From: Allochromatium palmeri
Lineage (GTDB): Bacteria > Pseudomonadota > Gammaproteobacteria > Chromatiales > Chromatiaceae
Direction: 5' to 3'
DNA: 64,000 bases
NCBI RefSeq assembly: GCF_009720725.1
Contig: NZ_WNKT01000002.1
Location: 1-64,000 of the forward strand
The number at the start of each line of letters is the position of its first letter. Position 1 is the first letter of the stretch. Below, one piece after another: positions 51,101 through 61,508 of this stretch. A program made the translations under genes and the position numbers. The notes beneath the pieces were generated by a model that was given only the letters and a program-made list of their open reading frames with translations, did no database searches and was not told where the DNA came from.

Positions 51101-52068
51101 GCAGCCGGTGCCTCCACCACCACCTGACTCAGTCCCGCCACCGCGACTGGTGCCGTCAGCCGATACCGGCCTTGCTTCCAGCGCTTCATCAGCGGCAGCT
51201 CGCCGCCGGGCATCCAGACCCGCAGTTCTGCGGAAGATTCGATCAGGCGTCCCTCGACAGCGTCCAGGCTATTCACCTGACCGCGCTTAGCCAGGATCTC
51301 GCCGGCGGCATCGGTCACCGCGAGTCCCATCTCCGGTCTCAGCCGCTCCCGCGCCATGCCCTCGTCGAGGTCGAGATGTCCCTCGCTGGCGTTGCGTTCC
51401 AGGCGCAGCGCCAGATGATCGAGAATACCGGCCAATTCGATCCTGAGCCGTTCCTCCAGCTCGGCGCGTTGCTGATAACTCTTGTAGACGAGCGGCAGGC
51501 TGCCGGCCAGCAGAATGGCGACCAGCACGAGGTGGAAGATCAGGTCGCCCATCCGCAGGCTCCCCGGAACCCGGAATCTGGGCCACAGCAGGCGCACGCC
51601 GATCACCAACAGCCCAGCCAGCAGGGCGTTGAAGATGCCGTTCAGCGGCTGTTTGAGCGCGATCTGCAGCACGGCCGACCAGGGCAGGCCGATGAACTGG
51701 CTGTAGAACAGGATCACCAGCGGCGCGCCCAGGACCAGCCAGAAGGCCATGTCGGCCAGCACCAGATTGATCCGCCCGCGCCAGTACAACAGCCCCACCA
51801 CCAGCGGCTCGAGCATCATGATCAGCATGGCATAGGGATGGCCCCAGAGCACCCAGGTGTAGAGTCCGCCGGCCAATCCGACCAGCATCGCGGGCAGAGG
51901 TCCGAGCACGACCACCGCCAGCATCGCGAAGACGGAGCCGAAGATAAACACCACGCCGAACGCCAAGGGCATGGCCGGGAGGTTGCCCAAAACGGCCAGC
52001 AAGGCCAGACCCAGGGTGGCCAGGATGGTGGTAGAGCGGTTCAGTGTCGGCTGTGGTAAGTGGGGCAT
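48178..52068 (-). CDS. Multi-PAS membrane hybrid sensor histidine kinase
   Basis: The 1,296-residue kinase starts with a multi-helix membrane region (residues ~10-200, about six to seven helices). A periplasmic or linker region (~200-330), another helix (~332-358) and a HAMP-like segment follow. Three PAS/PAC units come next (~445-560, 565-690, 695-815). The H-box is EFVSTVSHELRTPLTSISG, with N box LANFLSNAAKFSPEGG, RDHGPGIPREFHSRIFEKFS and [13 protein letters not shown]. Two receivers close the protein, with Asp in AMTLDLQLPGIHG and in LTILDLNLPDGSG. It heads the operon with the single REC and the GGDEF protein. The signal is unknown; PAS domains could bind heme, flavin or small ligands. Confidence 0.92.
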   Translation of the reverse strand: MPHLPQPTLNRSTTILATLGLALLAVLGNLPAMPLAFGVVFIFGSVFAMLAVVVLGPLPAMLVGLAGGLYTWVLWGHPYAMLIMMLEPLVVGLLYWRGRINLVLADMAFWLVLGAPLVILFYSQFIGLPWSAVLQIALKQPLNGIFNALLAGLLVIGVRLLWPRFRVPGSLRMGDLIFHLVLVAILLAGSLPLVYKSYQQRAELEERLRIELAGILDHLALRLERNASEGHLDLDEGMARERLRPEMGLAVTDAAGEILAKRGQVNSLDAVEGRLIESSAELRVWMPGGELPLMKRWKQGRYRLTAPVAVAGLSQVVVEAPAAPLVAALEAGSVTLFGFLVLLLLIGISVAALLSHWLSRPLRELGILGERLAEMVAQGLEPRLPNNPLREYNDLAMRLQSMAHSLAASFSDLRVTQAGLEEQVELRTQQLERLSQVARQTTNGVIITDTEGRVQWTNEAFTRISGYPVDEMLGRKPGEILQGPQTDPDTIARIRAAVAVQQPFSENILNYTRAGEPYWISIDCNPLTDADGQVYGFIAIESDITAQKRAEDALQLSNLRLRSLFELSPLGIALNDMASGDFIEVNDALIAPTGYSREEFLALSYWDLTPKAYADQEQAQLASLKSTGRYGPYEKEYIRKDGRRYPVLLNGVTIEDPGGTRIWSIVQDISERKRAEQAIRDQAQQTQAIVDNIVDGLITIDCEGTIASANPAALRIFDYASEEVIGENVGMLMPEPQGRAHDSYMRHYLTTGVARVVGFNREMEGRRRDGTVFPIELAVSEVSCQDQPMYIGMVRDITERKRVERMKSEFVSTVSHELRTPLTSISGSLGLLLGGAMGELPATMRPLLEIAHKNSQRLNYLINDLLDMEKIAAGKMQFNMQETALMPLVEQAVSANQSYGEACGVRLELTERIAEEITVRVDSQRLQQVLANFLSNAAKFSPEGGTVEVGVRRRGTNARIWVRDHGPGIPREFHSRIFEKFSQADASDSRQRGGTGLGLAITKELMARMGGAVGFESVFGEGATFWAELPIMTRGWAGTEPVPDSDRPSDERPVLVVEDDPDVAQLLSLMLTQAGYRSRIATSGEEALRSLAEADVAAMTLDLQLPGIHGLEVIRRVRQNPRTAELPIIVISASMAEGQLTIDGDLSFVEWLPKPLDDQRLVSALAQVLPDERTDPPRILHIEDDLDLHYVIKAMVGHRYRFDHAATLAEARALLAGTEYDLTILDLNLPDGSGWELLPLIRRQSSQPQILILSSMEVSRSEAEQVEAVLLKSQITPKTLLDALGGRIRRQQEALS

Positions 52069-52157
52069 ACACGTTTACCGATCAGTCCTGTGTCCAGGAA
52101 CGTTGTAGGCGTATCAATCCTGTCCGCATCATTCACGGCGGCCCGATCATAGCGGCA

Positions 52158-52177
52158 ATTGATTTATTTTCATCAAT
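52158..52177. promoter_or_regulatory. Imperfect operator-like palindrome upstream of katG
   Basis: ATTGAT and ATCAAT flank an 8-base AT-rich spacer in the divergent region between the hybrid kinase gene and katG. The dyad may bind a regulator, but the 8-base spacing does not fit FNR and the region does not match a full OxyR site. Confidence 0.25.
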
Positions 52178-52179
52178 AG

Positions 52180-54492
<2,313 letters not shown>

Positions 54493-54592
54493 GGGTGACG
54501 TCAATGCGCCTGCTTTGAAGGCGAGGTCGTTTGGGGTCGCTGGCTGTTCAGCGGCCCCGTTGGTTTTGGATCGACAGGATTGCGTTGGTCCA

Positions 54593-57500
54593 TCAAGACA
54601 ACAGCGTGTCTCGATCCCCGCCCTGCAAACCCGCCTCCAGTCGTTGCAACGCCTGCTTGACGTGCAACGCCAGTGCTGTCATCTCAGGTTCGTCTCCGCT
54701 GCTCACGGCTTCGGAGCGAATCAACCCCTCCAACTCAGCCGCGGCCCGCTGCAACTCGACCGCCCCCAGCGTCCCAGACGCCCCCTTGAGCGTATGCGCC
54801 AACCGCTGAGCCTTGTCACGCTCACCGGCCGCCAGATGCGCCCTGAGTTTGATCATATCGTCGCGATGCCCATCGACCAGCTTGTGCAGCAGACGCACAT
54901 AGAGCTCGCGTTTGCCGCCGACGCAACGCAGCCCGAATTCCAGATCCAGCCCTGGAACCGCACGCAGCCCGTCTCGTTCAGTCGAGGGTTCTGGCTGAGC
55001 GGCTTGGGGTGACTCCGACAGATCCTGAACCGCGCGCGCTCCAGGCGACGACAGCCAACGCAGCAGACTCGCATAAAAGGTCGCCGGCTCGACCGGCTTG
55101 GCCAGATGATCGTTCATGCCCGCCTCCAGACAGGCCTGACGCTCCTGTCCGAGCACATTGGCGGTCATGGCCAGAATCGGCACCTCGCTCCAGCCCGGCA
55201 GCTGGCGAATGCGGCGTGTTGCTTCCAGTCCGTCCATCTCGGGCATCTGCACATCCATCAGCACCAGCCGATACCGTTGCTGGCCGGCCAGCTCGACTGC
55301 GCGCCGACCATTCTCGGCCAGATCCGCCACCAGATTGGCCTGGCCGAGCAGCTCCAGAAGCACTTCCTGATTGATCGCGTTATCCTCGACAGCCAGCAGG
55401 CGCCAGCCGCGAAAATCGCGCGCCAGAATCTCCTGAGCATCGAGTACGCTGGACCGCTCACCGCCGGACGGCGCCAGATCCAGATCAGGCCGCTTGATTA
55501 ACCGCGCAGTGAACCAGAAGCGGCTGCCCTGACCGGGCGTGCTCTCCACGCCCGCATGGCCGCCCATGAGTTCAGCGATGCGCCGCGTGATGGCCAGACC
55601 CAGCCCGGTGCCGCCATAGCGACGGATCGGCGAGCCGTCGCCCTGCTCGAAGAGCGCGAACAGCCGCCCCTGCATCTCCTCGGGGATGCCGAGACCGGTG
55701 TCGATCACCTCGAACGAGATCAGCACGTCCTCGCTGCTGTCTTCCAGAACACGCGCCTTGAGCCGGATGCGCCCGCGTTCGGTGAACTTAAGCGCATTGC
55801 TCAGATAGTTGAGCAGCGCCTGACGCAGACGGGTGGCATCACCGTGCAGCACGGCGGGCAGTGGATCGGCGTCGACGCTATAGCTGAGCTGCTTGCTCTG
55901 CACCTGCTCGGCAATCAGGGCGCTGACCTGATCGAGCAGCACGCGCGGCGAGAAATCGGTCGTCTGCAACTCCAGCTTGCCGGCCTCGATCTTGGAAATA
56001 TCGAGGATGTCATTGATAACCGAGAGCAGATGCTTGGCCGCGCCGTCGATCTTGAGCAGCCGGTCGCGCTGGATCGCGTCAGTGACCTCGCGTCCGAGCA
56101 GGTGGCTGAGTCCGATGATCGCGTTCATCGGCGTGCGGATCTCATGGCTCATATTGGCCAGGAACAGACTCTTGGCCTGACTGGCACGCTCGGCTTCCTG
56201 CTTGGCGAGCGCCAGTTCGGCTGTGCGGGTCTCGACCAGGGTCTCCAGATGCTCGCGATATTCGAAGAGTTCGCGCTCGGTTTGGCGTCGCTCGGTCACA
56301 TCCGAGAAGATGACGGCGAAGGTGCCTACGCGCGGGCTATAGGCGTGGATCTGGAAGTAGCGCCCGAACGTACTGTCGAATTGTTCGAAACGAATGGCCT
56401 GACCATGCAGCGCCACCTCGCCATAGCGCTTGATCCAGTGGTCCTCGATACGGGGTATGACCTCGCGTACGCGCCGCCCGATCAGGTCGGCGCGTTGCAG
56501 TCCGGTCAGTGTCTCGAACGCCCGGTTGAGATCAAGGAATCGGTAGTCGATGGGATAACCCGTGTCGTCAAGGATGATCTCGTGCAGCGCGAAGCCCTCG
56601 CTCATCGACTCGAACAGTGAGCGATAGCGCGCCTCGCTCTGACTGAGCAGGCTGATCGACTGGGCGCGCTGCACCGCCATGGCGCAGAGTCCGGCCATCT
56701 GGAGTGCGAGGTTTTGATATTTGCGCAGATGCTGGCTCATGGCCAGACCGTCGATCAGGAAGACGCCCTGGGTCTCGGTTTCGTGCTGGAGGCGCAGCAA
56801 AAAGCCCTGGCCGGAGGCTGTCACCTGAATCATGGCCCGCTCTGGCGCAAAGTGACGCACCTCGGTCAGCGACTCGGGTGTGGGTCTGTCACCGAGTGTA
56901 TCAGGGTGACTCGCTCGGATCTCGGTACAGGGCAGATAGAAACACAACGTCGGCGCGAAAAGTGCGGCGAAGATCTCCAGGATCTGGCCGATGACGCGAC
57001 GCTCGCCGTCGGAGACCGAGAGACGCCCGACCAGATCCATCGCCATGGCGGTTTCGGCGAGTTGCTGCCGGGCGGCGTTGAGGCGGGCGGCGCTCAAGCG
57101 TTGCTCGACCTGATAACGGGCCCGCTCAGCGATCTGGATCAGGTTGAGTCGCAGATACCCCAGTCCGACGCGCTCACGCCGGGTCGGCAGCGCCAGATGC
57201 TCGGCGAGCGCCGCCAGATGCTCCTGGGCTTTTGGGTCACGCTCAGTATCGAGCAGAAGCAGACAGCTCGCACTCTCGCTGAAGACTGCGCGCGCCAGAT
57301 TGCGGTCCGACAGACCGAGGCGTTCGAGATGTCGCGGCCAGGCGTTGAGCCAGCCCGGCGTGCAGAGATAGGCACCCTGCGTTAACCACTCATCGACCCA
57401 GGCCGGATCGGTCAGCAGATGGAAGCATTGATCGAGATGATGGAAGCTGAGCGCATCCGGCGACCGAGCCCTGAGCGAGACCGTGCGTTCGCGCTCGCGC

Positions 57501-57715
57501 ATCAGCGGCGCGATACAGCAACCACCGATCCAGATCAGGGGTTCATCGCTCGGTACCCTGGCGATGCGTCCATCCAACTCGACAGCGCTCACGGGCGGGG
57601 AGCCGCAGCGGGTCGGGAAGGGGTGGAGTATCAAATGGGCGCATTCAGGCGCTCCGGCCAGTGCCGCTCGGGCCTCGGTGAAGAGGCTCGCGCACACGAA
57701 CAGATGAACCGGCAT
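54593..57715 (-). CDS. Cytoplasmic hybrid sensor kinase with DUF1638-like N-terminus
   Basis: About 1,040 residues from ATG 57715 ([11 protein letters not shown]); a TTG at 57769 is an alternative start. Residues ~1-200 ([66 protein letters not shown]) resemble DUF1638, a domain usually found near corrinoid methyltransferases. A GAF-like region (~225-350), a PAS domain (~365-480), the H-box [20 protein letters not shown], the ATPase ([16 protein letters not shown]), a receiver (Asp in [17 protein letters not shown]) and a C-terminal Hpt ([15 protein letters not shown]) follow. There is no membrane segment. It is the last gene after the corrinoid protein and URO-D-like genes, so its input is probably a corrinoid- or methyl-linked signal. 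Confidence 0.8.
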   Translation of the reverse strand: MPVHLFVCASLFTEARAALAGAPECAHLILHPFPTRCGSPPVSAVELDGRIARVPSDEPLIWIGGCCIAPLMRERERTVSLRARSPDALSFHHLDQCFHLLTDPAWVDEWLTQGAYLCTPGWLNAWPRHLERLGLSDRNLARAVFSESASCLLLLDTERDPKAQEHLAALAEHLALPTRRERVGLGYLRLNLIQIAERARYQVEQRLSAARLNAARQQLAETAMAMDLVGRLSVSDGERRVIGQILEIFAALFAPTLCFYLPCTEIRASHPDTLGDRPTPESLTEVRHFAPERAMIQVTASGQGFLLRLQHETETQGVFLIDGLAMSQHLRKYQNLALQMAGLCAMAVQRAQSISLLSQSEARYRSLFESMSEGFALHEIILDDTGYPIDYRFLDLNRAFETLTGLQRADLIGRRVREVIPRIEDHWIKRYGEVALHGQAIRFEQFDSTFGRYFQIHAYSPRVGTFAVIFSDVTERRQTERELFEYREHLETLVETRTAELALAKQEAERASQAKSLFLANMSHEIRTPMNAIIGLSHLLGREVTDAIQRDRLLKIDGAAKHLLSVINDILDISKIEAGKLELQTTDFSPRVLLDQVSALIAEQVQSKQLSYSVDADPLPAVLHGDATRLRQALLNYLSNALKFTERGRIRLKARVLEDSSEDVLISFEVIDTGLGIPEEMQGRLFALFEQGDGSPIRRYGGTGLGLAITRRIAELMGGHAGVESTPGQGSRFWFTARLIKRPDLDLAPSGGERSSVLDAQEILARDFRGWRLLAVEDNAINQEVLLELLGQANLVADLAENGRRAVELAGQQRYRLVLMDVQMPEMDGLEATRRIRQLPGWSEVPILAMTANVLGQERQACLEAGMNDHLAKPVEPATFYASLLRWLSSPGARAVQDLSESPQAAQPEPSTERDGLRAVPGLDLEFGLRCVGGKRELYVRLLHKLVDGHRDDMIKLRAHLAAGERDKAQRLAHTLKGASGTLGAVELQRAAAELEGLIRSEAVSSGDEPEMTALALHVKQALQRLEAGLQGGDRDTLLS

Positions 57716-57796
57716 ATCCCAGCCGGAAGTCTGAGGGTCGAGTGGTCTGGTGCGTGAAGTCTTGGACAAGATGGATGTGCGCAGCCGGCGCCCGGC

Positions 57797-58885
57797 TCAG
57801 TCGGTATTGTCGTCAGCGAGTGGATAGCACCCCCAGCGTTTGACGGCGTGGGCGATGGCCATCAAGACGGCGTCTGGAACCTGCCAGGGGATTTCGCCGT
57901 GGTTGTCGGCCAGGATGAAGCCGCCACCGCGCCCCGCCGCCTGGATGGCGGTTTTGACCGCGGATTCGGCCTGTTCCGGTGTCCAGTGACGCATCTCGAT
58001 CCCATTGAGATTGCCCAGCAACGACAGACGTCCCTGAGCGGCGCGTTTCAGCGCGCCCAGATCCTCGTGTGAACTCACCCCGATCACGGCCGCGCCCGTG
58101 TCGAATAGATCCGGCACGCGTGGCAGGATGCGGCCCGAGGCGAAATGCATGGCAGCCGGGGCCTTGAGCTGGGCGATGGTCCGGCGAGCGACCTCGCGAC
58201 CGGTGGCTAGAAAGAGCTCGCGCGAGACGATGGTCACCGACGAGACCGGATCGAAATAACAGATGGCATTGGCGCCGGCCTCGACCTGAGCGTTGGCCCA
58301 GTCGACGCAGAAACGCTCGTTGAGCTGCATCAGCCGCTCGAACAGATCGCGCCGTTCGTGCATCAGGATCAGATAGTGCTCGAAGCCGAGTTGCATCACC
58401 GGCAGTGAGAAAGGCGACATCACCACGCCGATGATGGGCACCTCGCCGCACGCCTGCTCGGCCATCAGGCGCGTGGCGGCGAGTACGCGCTGCAAGCTCG
58501 GCGAGTCCTCGATACGCGGTACGCTCAGGCGTCGGATGTCTTCAGGATCCTGCACGATCGGAGACCCGGCATTGGGTGGACCATCGGTACGAAACAGCGT
58601 CGTGCCGCCCCAGGCCTCGATCTCGATGGCGGCATAGTGAAAATTGTAGAGACAGTCGTGACCGAACTTGGCGCGCAATCGCCATTGACCCTCGGCCACC
58701 TGCTCGGGACGGGCAAAATAGTCCTGGATCGAGCATCCGAGTTCACGCGCGCCCTGCATGACCGGGAACAGAAAGAGCGGCACCCGATCCGGTTCGCGCT
58801 GGCCGAGTGCGGTCAGGACGCGCTGCATGGAGGTCATGGGGGCGGGCGGACTCAGGGTTGTGGAGGGCTGACTCTGGTGCGTCAT
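57797..58885 (-). CDS. URO-D/MtaA-like methyltransferase-family protein without canonical zinc cysteines
   Basis: The 362-residue protein is a URO-D-type TIM barrel of the MtaA/CmuA group: QRVLTALGQREPDRVPLF at the start, CLYNFHYAAIEIEAWGG, VMSPFSLPVMQLGFEHYLIL, GANAICYFDPVS and LLGNLNGIEMRHWTPEQAES. In MtaA-type enzymes zinc is held by H-x-C and a later Cys. Here the first site reads AAMHFASGR, with Ala in place of Cys, and the later region reads FILADNHGEIPWQ, where a GC would be expected. It may not catalyse standard thiol methylation, or it may use other ligands. The start overlaps the corrinoid protein stop (ATGA). Confidence 0.8.
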   Translation of the reverse strand: MTHQSQPSTTLSPPAPMTSMQRVLTALGQREPDRVPLFLFPVMQGARELGCSIQDYFARPEQVAEGQWRLRAKFGHDCLYNFHYAAIEIEAWGGTTLFRTDGPPNAGSPIVQDPEDIRRLSVPRIEDSPSLQRVLAATRLMAEQACGEVPIIGVVMSPFSLPVMQLGFEHYLILMHERRDLFERLMQLNERFCVDWANAQVEAGANAICYFDPVSSVTIVSRELFLATGREVARRTIAQLKAPAAMHFASGRILPRVPDLFDTGAAVIGVSSHEDLGALKRAAQGRLSLLGNLNGIEMRHWTPEQAESAVKTAIQAAGRGGGFILADNHGEIPWQVPDAVLMAIAHAVKRWGCYPLADDNTD

Positions 58886-59523
58886 GGCTTCACTCCCAGA
58901 CGTTCGAGGATGGGCAGAATGTCGCCCGCGCTCAGACCCACCGCGTCGGCGCCGACCTCGCGCCAGAGCTGATCATCGAAGCGATAGGGCGCGCCGCCCA
59001 CCACGACACGCACGCCGGGCGCGACCTCCCGCAGCCGCTCGATCAGGGTGCGCACCCGCAGGGCCGCCGGCAGCATCAGGGTCGAGATCAGCAACACCTC
59101 GATGCCATCGGCACGCACCTGTTCAAGCAGGGTGTCGACGTCCTGGCGGCCATAGTCGTGCACCCGATAGCCGGCGGCGCGCAGCACGGTGCGCACGATC
59201 TGCTTGCCGAGCAGGTGATAGTCCTCCAGCACCGCGATGCCCAAGCGCGGCGGGCCATCGGTCTCCGGCAGGTCGTCTGACAGCGCCTCGCCAAAGAGTT
59301 CTTCGAGCAACTCCTCGCAGATCCGTCCACTCATATAGATCTGGGAGAGCGCGCAGTCGCCGCCCTCCCAGAGTTGGCCGAGTTCCTCCAGGGCCGGGCG
59401 GATCAGGATCTCGATCACCTCCAGCGGCGAATACTCGGCGCGGGCCTGCGCCAGCAGCTCCTGAGCCTGGACTCGGTTCAATGCCAGCAAGGCTTGAAGG
59501 AGCGCATCCGATGATGATGACAT
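58882..59523 (-). CDS. Corrinoid (B12)-binding protein, MtaC/MtbC-like
   Basis: The 213-residue protein has an N-terminal helical cap (residues ~1-80, ALEELGQLWEGGDCALSQIY). A Rossmann-type B12-binding domain follows with the cobalt-ligand motif D-x-H-x-x-G in VLEDYHLLGKQIV, then LLISTLMLPAA and VVVGGAPYRFDD. This is the layout of small methanogenic-type corrinoid proteins that carry methyl groups. It heads an operon with a URO-D-like protein and a hybrid kinase. A light- or methyl-sensing role is inference. ATG 59523 has no clear ribosome-binding site. Confidence 0.88.
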   Translation of the reverse strand: MSSSSDALLQALLALNRVQAQELLAQARAEYSPLEVIEILIRPALEELGQLWEGGDCALSQIYMSGRICEELLEELFGEALSDDLPETDGPPRLGIAVLEDYHLLGKQIVRTVLRAAGYRVHDYGRQDVDTLLEQVRADGIEVLLISTLMLPAALRVRTLIERLREVAPGVRVVVGGAPYRFDDQLWREVGADAVGLSAGDILPILERLGVKP

Positions 59524-59655
59524 GAGTGACTATCCGCAATGAGTGAGCAAGGGGCATCCGATGCTGGATAACCAGGACTATCGAACCTAAGGGGCAAGTG
59601 ACTCTACCCAAGCCCAGTAGCGATCAGTATACTGCCTCGACTCCCTTCACGCCCC

Positions 59656-59740
59656 GCCCGGGTGGCGAAATTGGTAGACGCAAGGGACTTAAAATCCCTC
59701 GACTTCGGTCGTGCCGGTTCGAGTCCGGCTCCGGGCACCA
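59656..59740 (+). tRNA. tRNA-Leu (anticodon UAA)
   Basis: The 85-nt gene has the acceptor arm GCCCGGG pairing with the 3' TCCGGGC, a leucine-type D arm (GGCGAAATTGGTAGACGC), the anticodon stem GGGAC-TTAAAAT-CCCTC with anticodon TAA, a long variable arm (CTCGACTTCGGTCG region), the T arm GCCGGTTCGAGTCCGGC, and an encoded discriminator A plus CCA end. All parts are consistent with class II tRNA-Leu. Confidence 0.96.
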
Positions 59741-59815
59741 TTCATCTTCTATACCGTTTGTGGGGTGTTGTCGACCGACAGGGTGTGGCCCAGGCCCGGC
59801 CGCGCCGCAAAGACA

Positions 59816-60085
59816 GGTCAACTACCCCGGCCTGAAGGCCGGAGCTTGAAAGAGCTGGGTTGACCAGGGAAAGCGGTGAAAACCCGCTGCGTTTGCAACA
59901 GGTCGCACAGACCGACTCCGAGGTGCTTCCTCAGCCTCGGACTCTCGAAGACCCGGATCATGCAGGCGAAAGGTAAAGCGTCGAAGGTTCGGGTCGCCGC
60001 CGCGAGGCGGGAGCCGGTTGCAGACATTCCCGAGGGGAGCGAGCCGCGAGGCTCCGTCACCAGGCCCGTAAGGGCGATTTTTGGA
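59816..60085 (+). ncRNA. HEARO / omega RNA for IscB
   Basis: Directly upstream of iscB lies about 270 nt with dense pairing and no coding frame of its own. A 7-bp stem GGTCAAC (59816-59822) / GTTGACC (59859-59865) encloses a strong hairpin CCGGCC-TGAA-GGCCGG (59827-59842) and an AGCT/AGCT pair. A final hairpin GCCC-GTAA-GGGC followed by GATTTTT (60064-60080) ends just before the gene. Position and form match the HEARO RNA class that guides IscB. By family rule the guide is the ~16 nt on the 5' side (about 59800-59815). Confidence 0.75.
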
Positions 60086-60093
60086 ACCGATTG

Positions 60094-61443
60094 ATGGCTG
60101 TATTCGTTCTCGACAAACAGAAACGTCCGCTGATGCCGTGCACGGAGAAACGCGCGCGGCTGTTACTGGAGCGCGGACGCGCGGTGGTCGTGCGTCTGGC
60201 GCCCTTCACCATTCGGCTGAAAGATCGAATCGGCGGGGCGATTCAACCGCTGCGCCTGAAGCTCGATCCGGGCAGTCGCGTCACGGGGCTGGCCCTCGTT
60301 CGCGAATCCGAGATCTGTGATCCGGAAACGGGCGCGGTCGAGCGCCTGGAGCATGGACTGTGGTTTGGGGAACTGGCGCATCGCGGTCAGGCGATCCGGG
60401 AGGCGCTGGAGCAACGGCGACATTACCGCCGGGCGCGCCGCGCTCGCAAGACCCGCTACCGGGCAGCGCGCTTCCTGAATCGCACCCGTCGCGCGGGCTG
60501 GTTGCCGCCGTCGTTACAGCATCGGCTCGACACCACCGTCAACTGGGTGGAGCGGCTACGCCGGCTCGCCCCGATCAGCGCCCTCAGTCAGGAACGGGTG
60601 AGCTTCGATACCCAGGCGCTCCAGAACCCGGAGATCAGCGGGGTCGAATATCAACAGGGCGAACTGGCCGGTTACGAGGTCCGTGAATACCTGCTGGAGA
60701 AGTGGAACCGGCGCTGTGCCTATTGTGGTGCGCGCGCTGTCGCGCTGGAAATCGAACACATCGTTCCACGCGCGCGGGGCGGCTCGGATCGGGTCTCGAA
60801 CCTGACGCTCGCCTGCCGGCCCTGCAATGTCAGCAAGGGACATCAGCCGATCGAAACGTTCCTCAAGGGCCGTCCGGCGCTCCTGCATCAGATCCAGGCC
60901 CAGGCCCAAGCGCCGCTCAAGGACGCCGCCGCCGTCAATGCCACGCGCTGGGCGTTGTTCAACGCGCTCAACGCCACGGGCCTACCGGTCGAGACCGGCT
61001 CGGGCGGGCGCACCAAGTTCAATCGCACGCGCCTGGACATCCCCAAAACCCATGCCCTCGATGCCGCCTGTGTCGGCACCGTCGATCAGGTGCGCGACTG
61101 GAACCGCCCGGTCCTGGCCATCCGTGCCACCGGGCGCGGGGCCTACAGCCGCACACTCACGTTCAACAACGGCTTTCCGCGTGGCTATCTCATGCGTGAA
61201 AAGCGCATCCATGGTTTCCAGACCGGCGATTGGGTCCGCGCCGAGGTGCCCAAAGGAAAGAAGGCCGGCGTGCATGTCGGGCGCGTGGCCATCCGGCGCA
61301 CCGGCTCGTTCAACGTCCAGACGCCCGGCGGCACGGTCGAGGGCCTTTCGCATCGCTATTGCCGTGTGCTGCAACGCGCCGACGGCTATGGCTACGCCTT
61401 TCAACCTAAACCAGACACGGAGGACGCGAGACGGGCGGCCTAA
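60094..61443 (+). CDS. iscB: IscB RNA-guided nickase/nuclease (RuvC-HNH)
   Basis: The 449-residue protein has every IscB landmark. The N-terminal PLMP domain is VFVLDKQKRPLMPCTEKRAR. RuvC-I Asp is in LRLKLDPGSRVTGLAL, and an arginine-rich bridge helix reads RRHYRRARRARKTRYRAARF. RuvC-II Glu is in SALSQERVSFD. The HNH domain has zinc cysteines (CAYCG ... CRPCN), a catalytic His in LEIEHIVPRARGG and Asn in SNLTLACRPCNVSKG. RuvC-III is KTHALDAACVG. A C-terminal TAM-interaction region follows (RTGSFNVQTPGGTVEG). Both nuclease centres look intact. ATG 60094 is used; TTG 60091 is an alternative. IscB is the ancestor family of Cas9. Confidence 0.95.
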   Translation: MAVFVLDKQKRPLMPCTEKRARLLLERGRAVVVRLAPFTIRLKDRIGGAIQPLRLKLDPGSRVTGLALVRESEICDPETGAVERLEHGLWFGELAHRGQAIREALEQRRHYRRARRARKTRYRAARFLNRTRRAGWLPPSLQHRLDTTVNWVERLRRLAPISALSQERVSFDTQALQNPEISGVEYQQGELAGYEVREYLLEKWNRRCAYCGARAVALEIEHIVPRARGGSDRVSNLTLACRPCNVSKGHQPIETFLKGRPALLHQIQAQAQAPLKDAAAVNATRWALFNALNATGLPVETGSGGRTKFNRTRLDIPKTHALDAACVGTVDQVRDWNRPVLAIRATGRGAYSRTLTFNNGFPRGYLMREKRIHGFQTGDWVRAEVPKGKKAGVHVGRVAIRRTGSFNVQTPGGTVEGLSHRYCRVLQRADGYGYAFQPKPDTEDARRAA

Positions 61444-61508
61444 CCGCGCTACGCGCGGTGCGCTATCCCTCCCCGCCCTGAAGGGACGGGGTTTCTCGCG
61501 CAAGACTG

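Larger units (their letters stand above)
59816..61500 (+). mobile_element. IscB (IS200/IS605-like) element
   Basis: The element consists of a structured omega RNA region, iscB and a 3' hairpin end. No tnpA is present, so it is non-autonomous. The left boundary is placed where the omega RNA fold begins (GGTCAAC at 59816). The right end holds two hairpins after the iscB stop: CCGCG/CGCGG (61444-61458) and CCCCGCCC-TGAA-GGGACGGGG (61471-61491), the latter typical of IS200/IS605 right ends. Insertion lies between tRNA-Leu and ubiA, and its right end is ~8 bp from the ubiA start. Boundaries are approximate. Confidence 0.75.
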
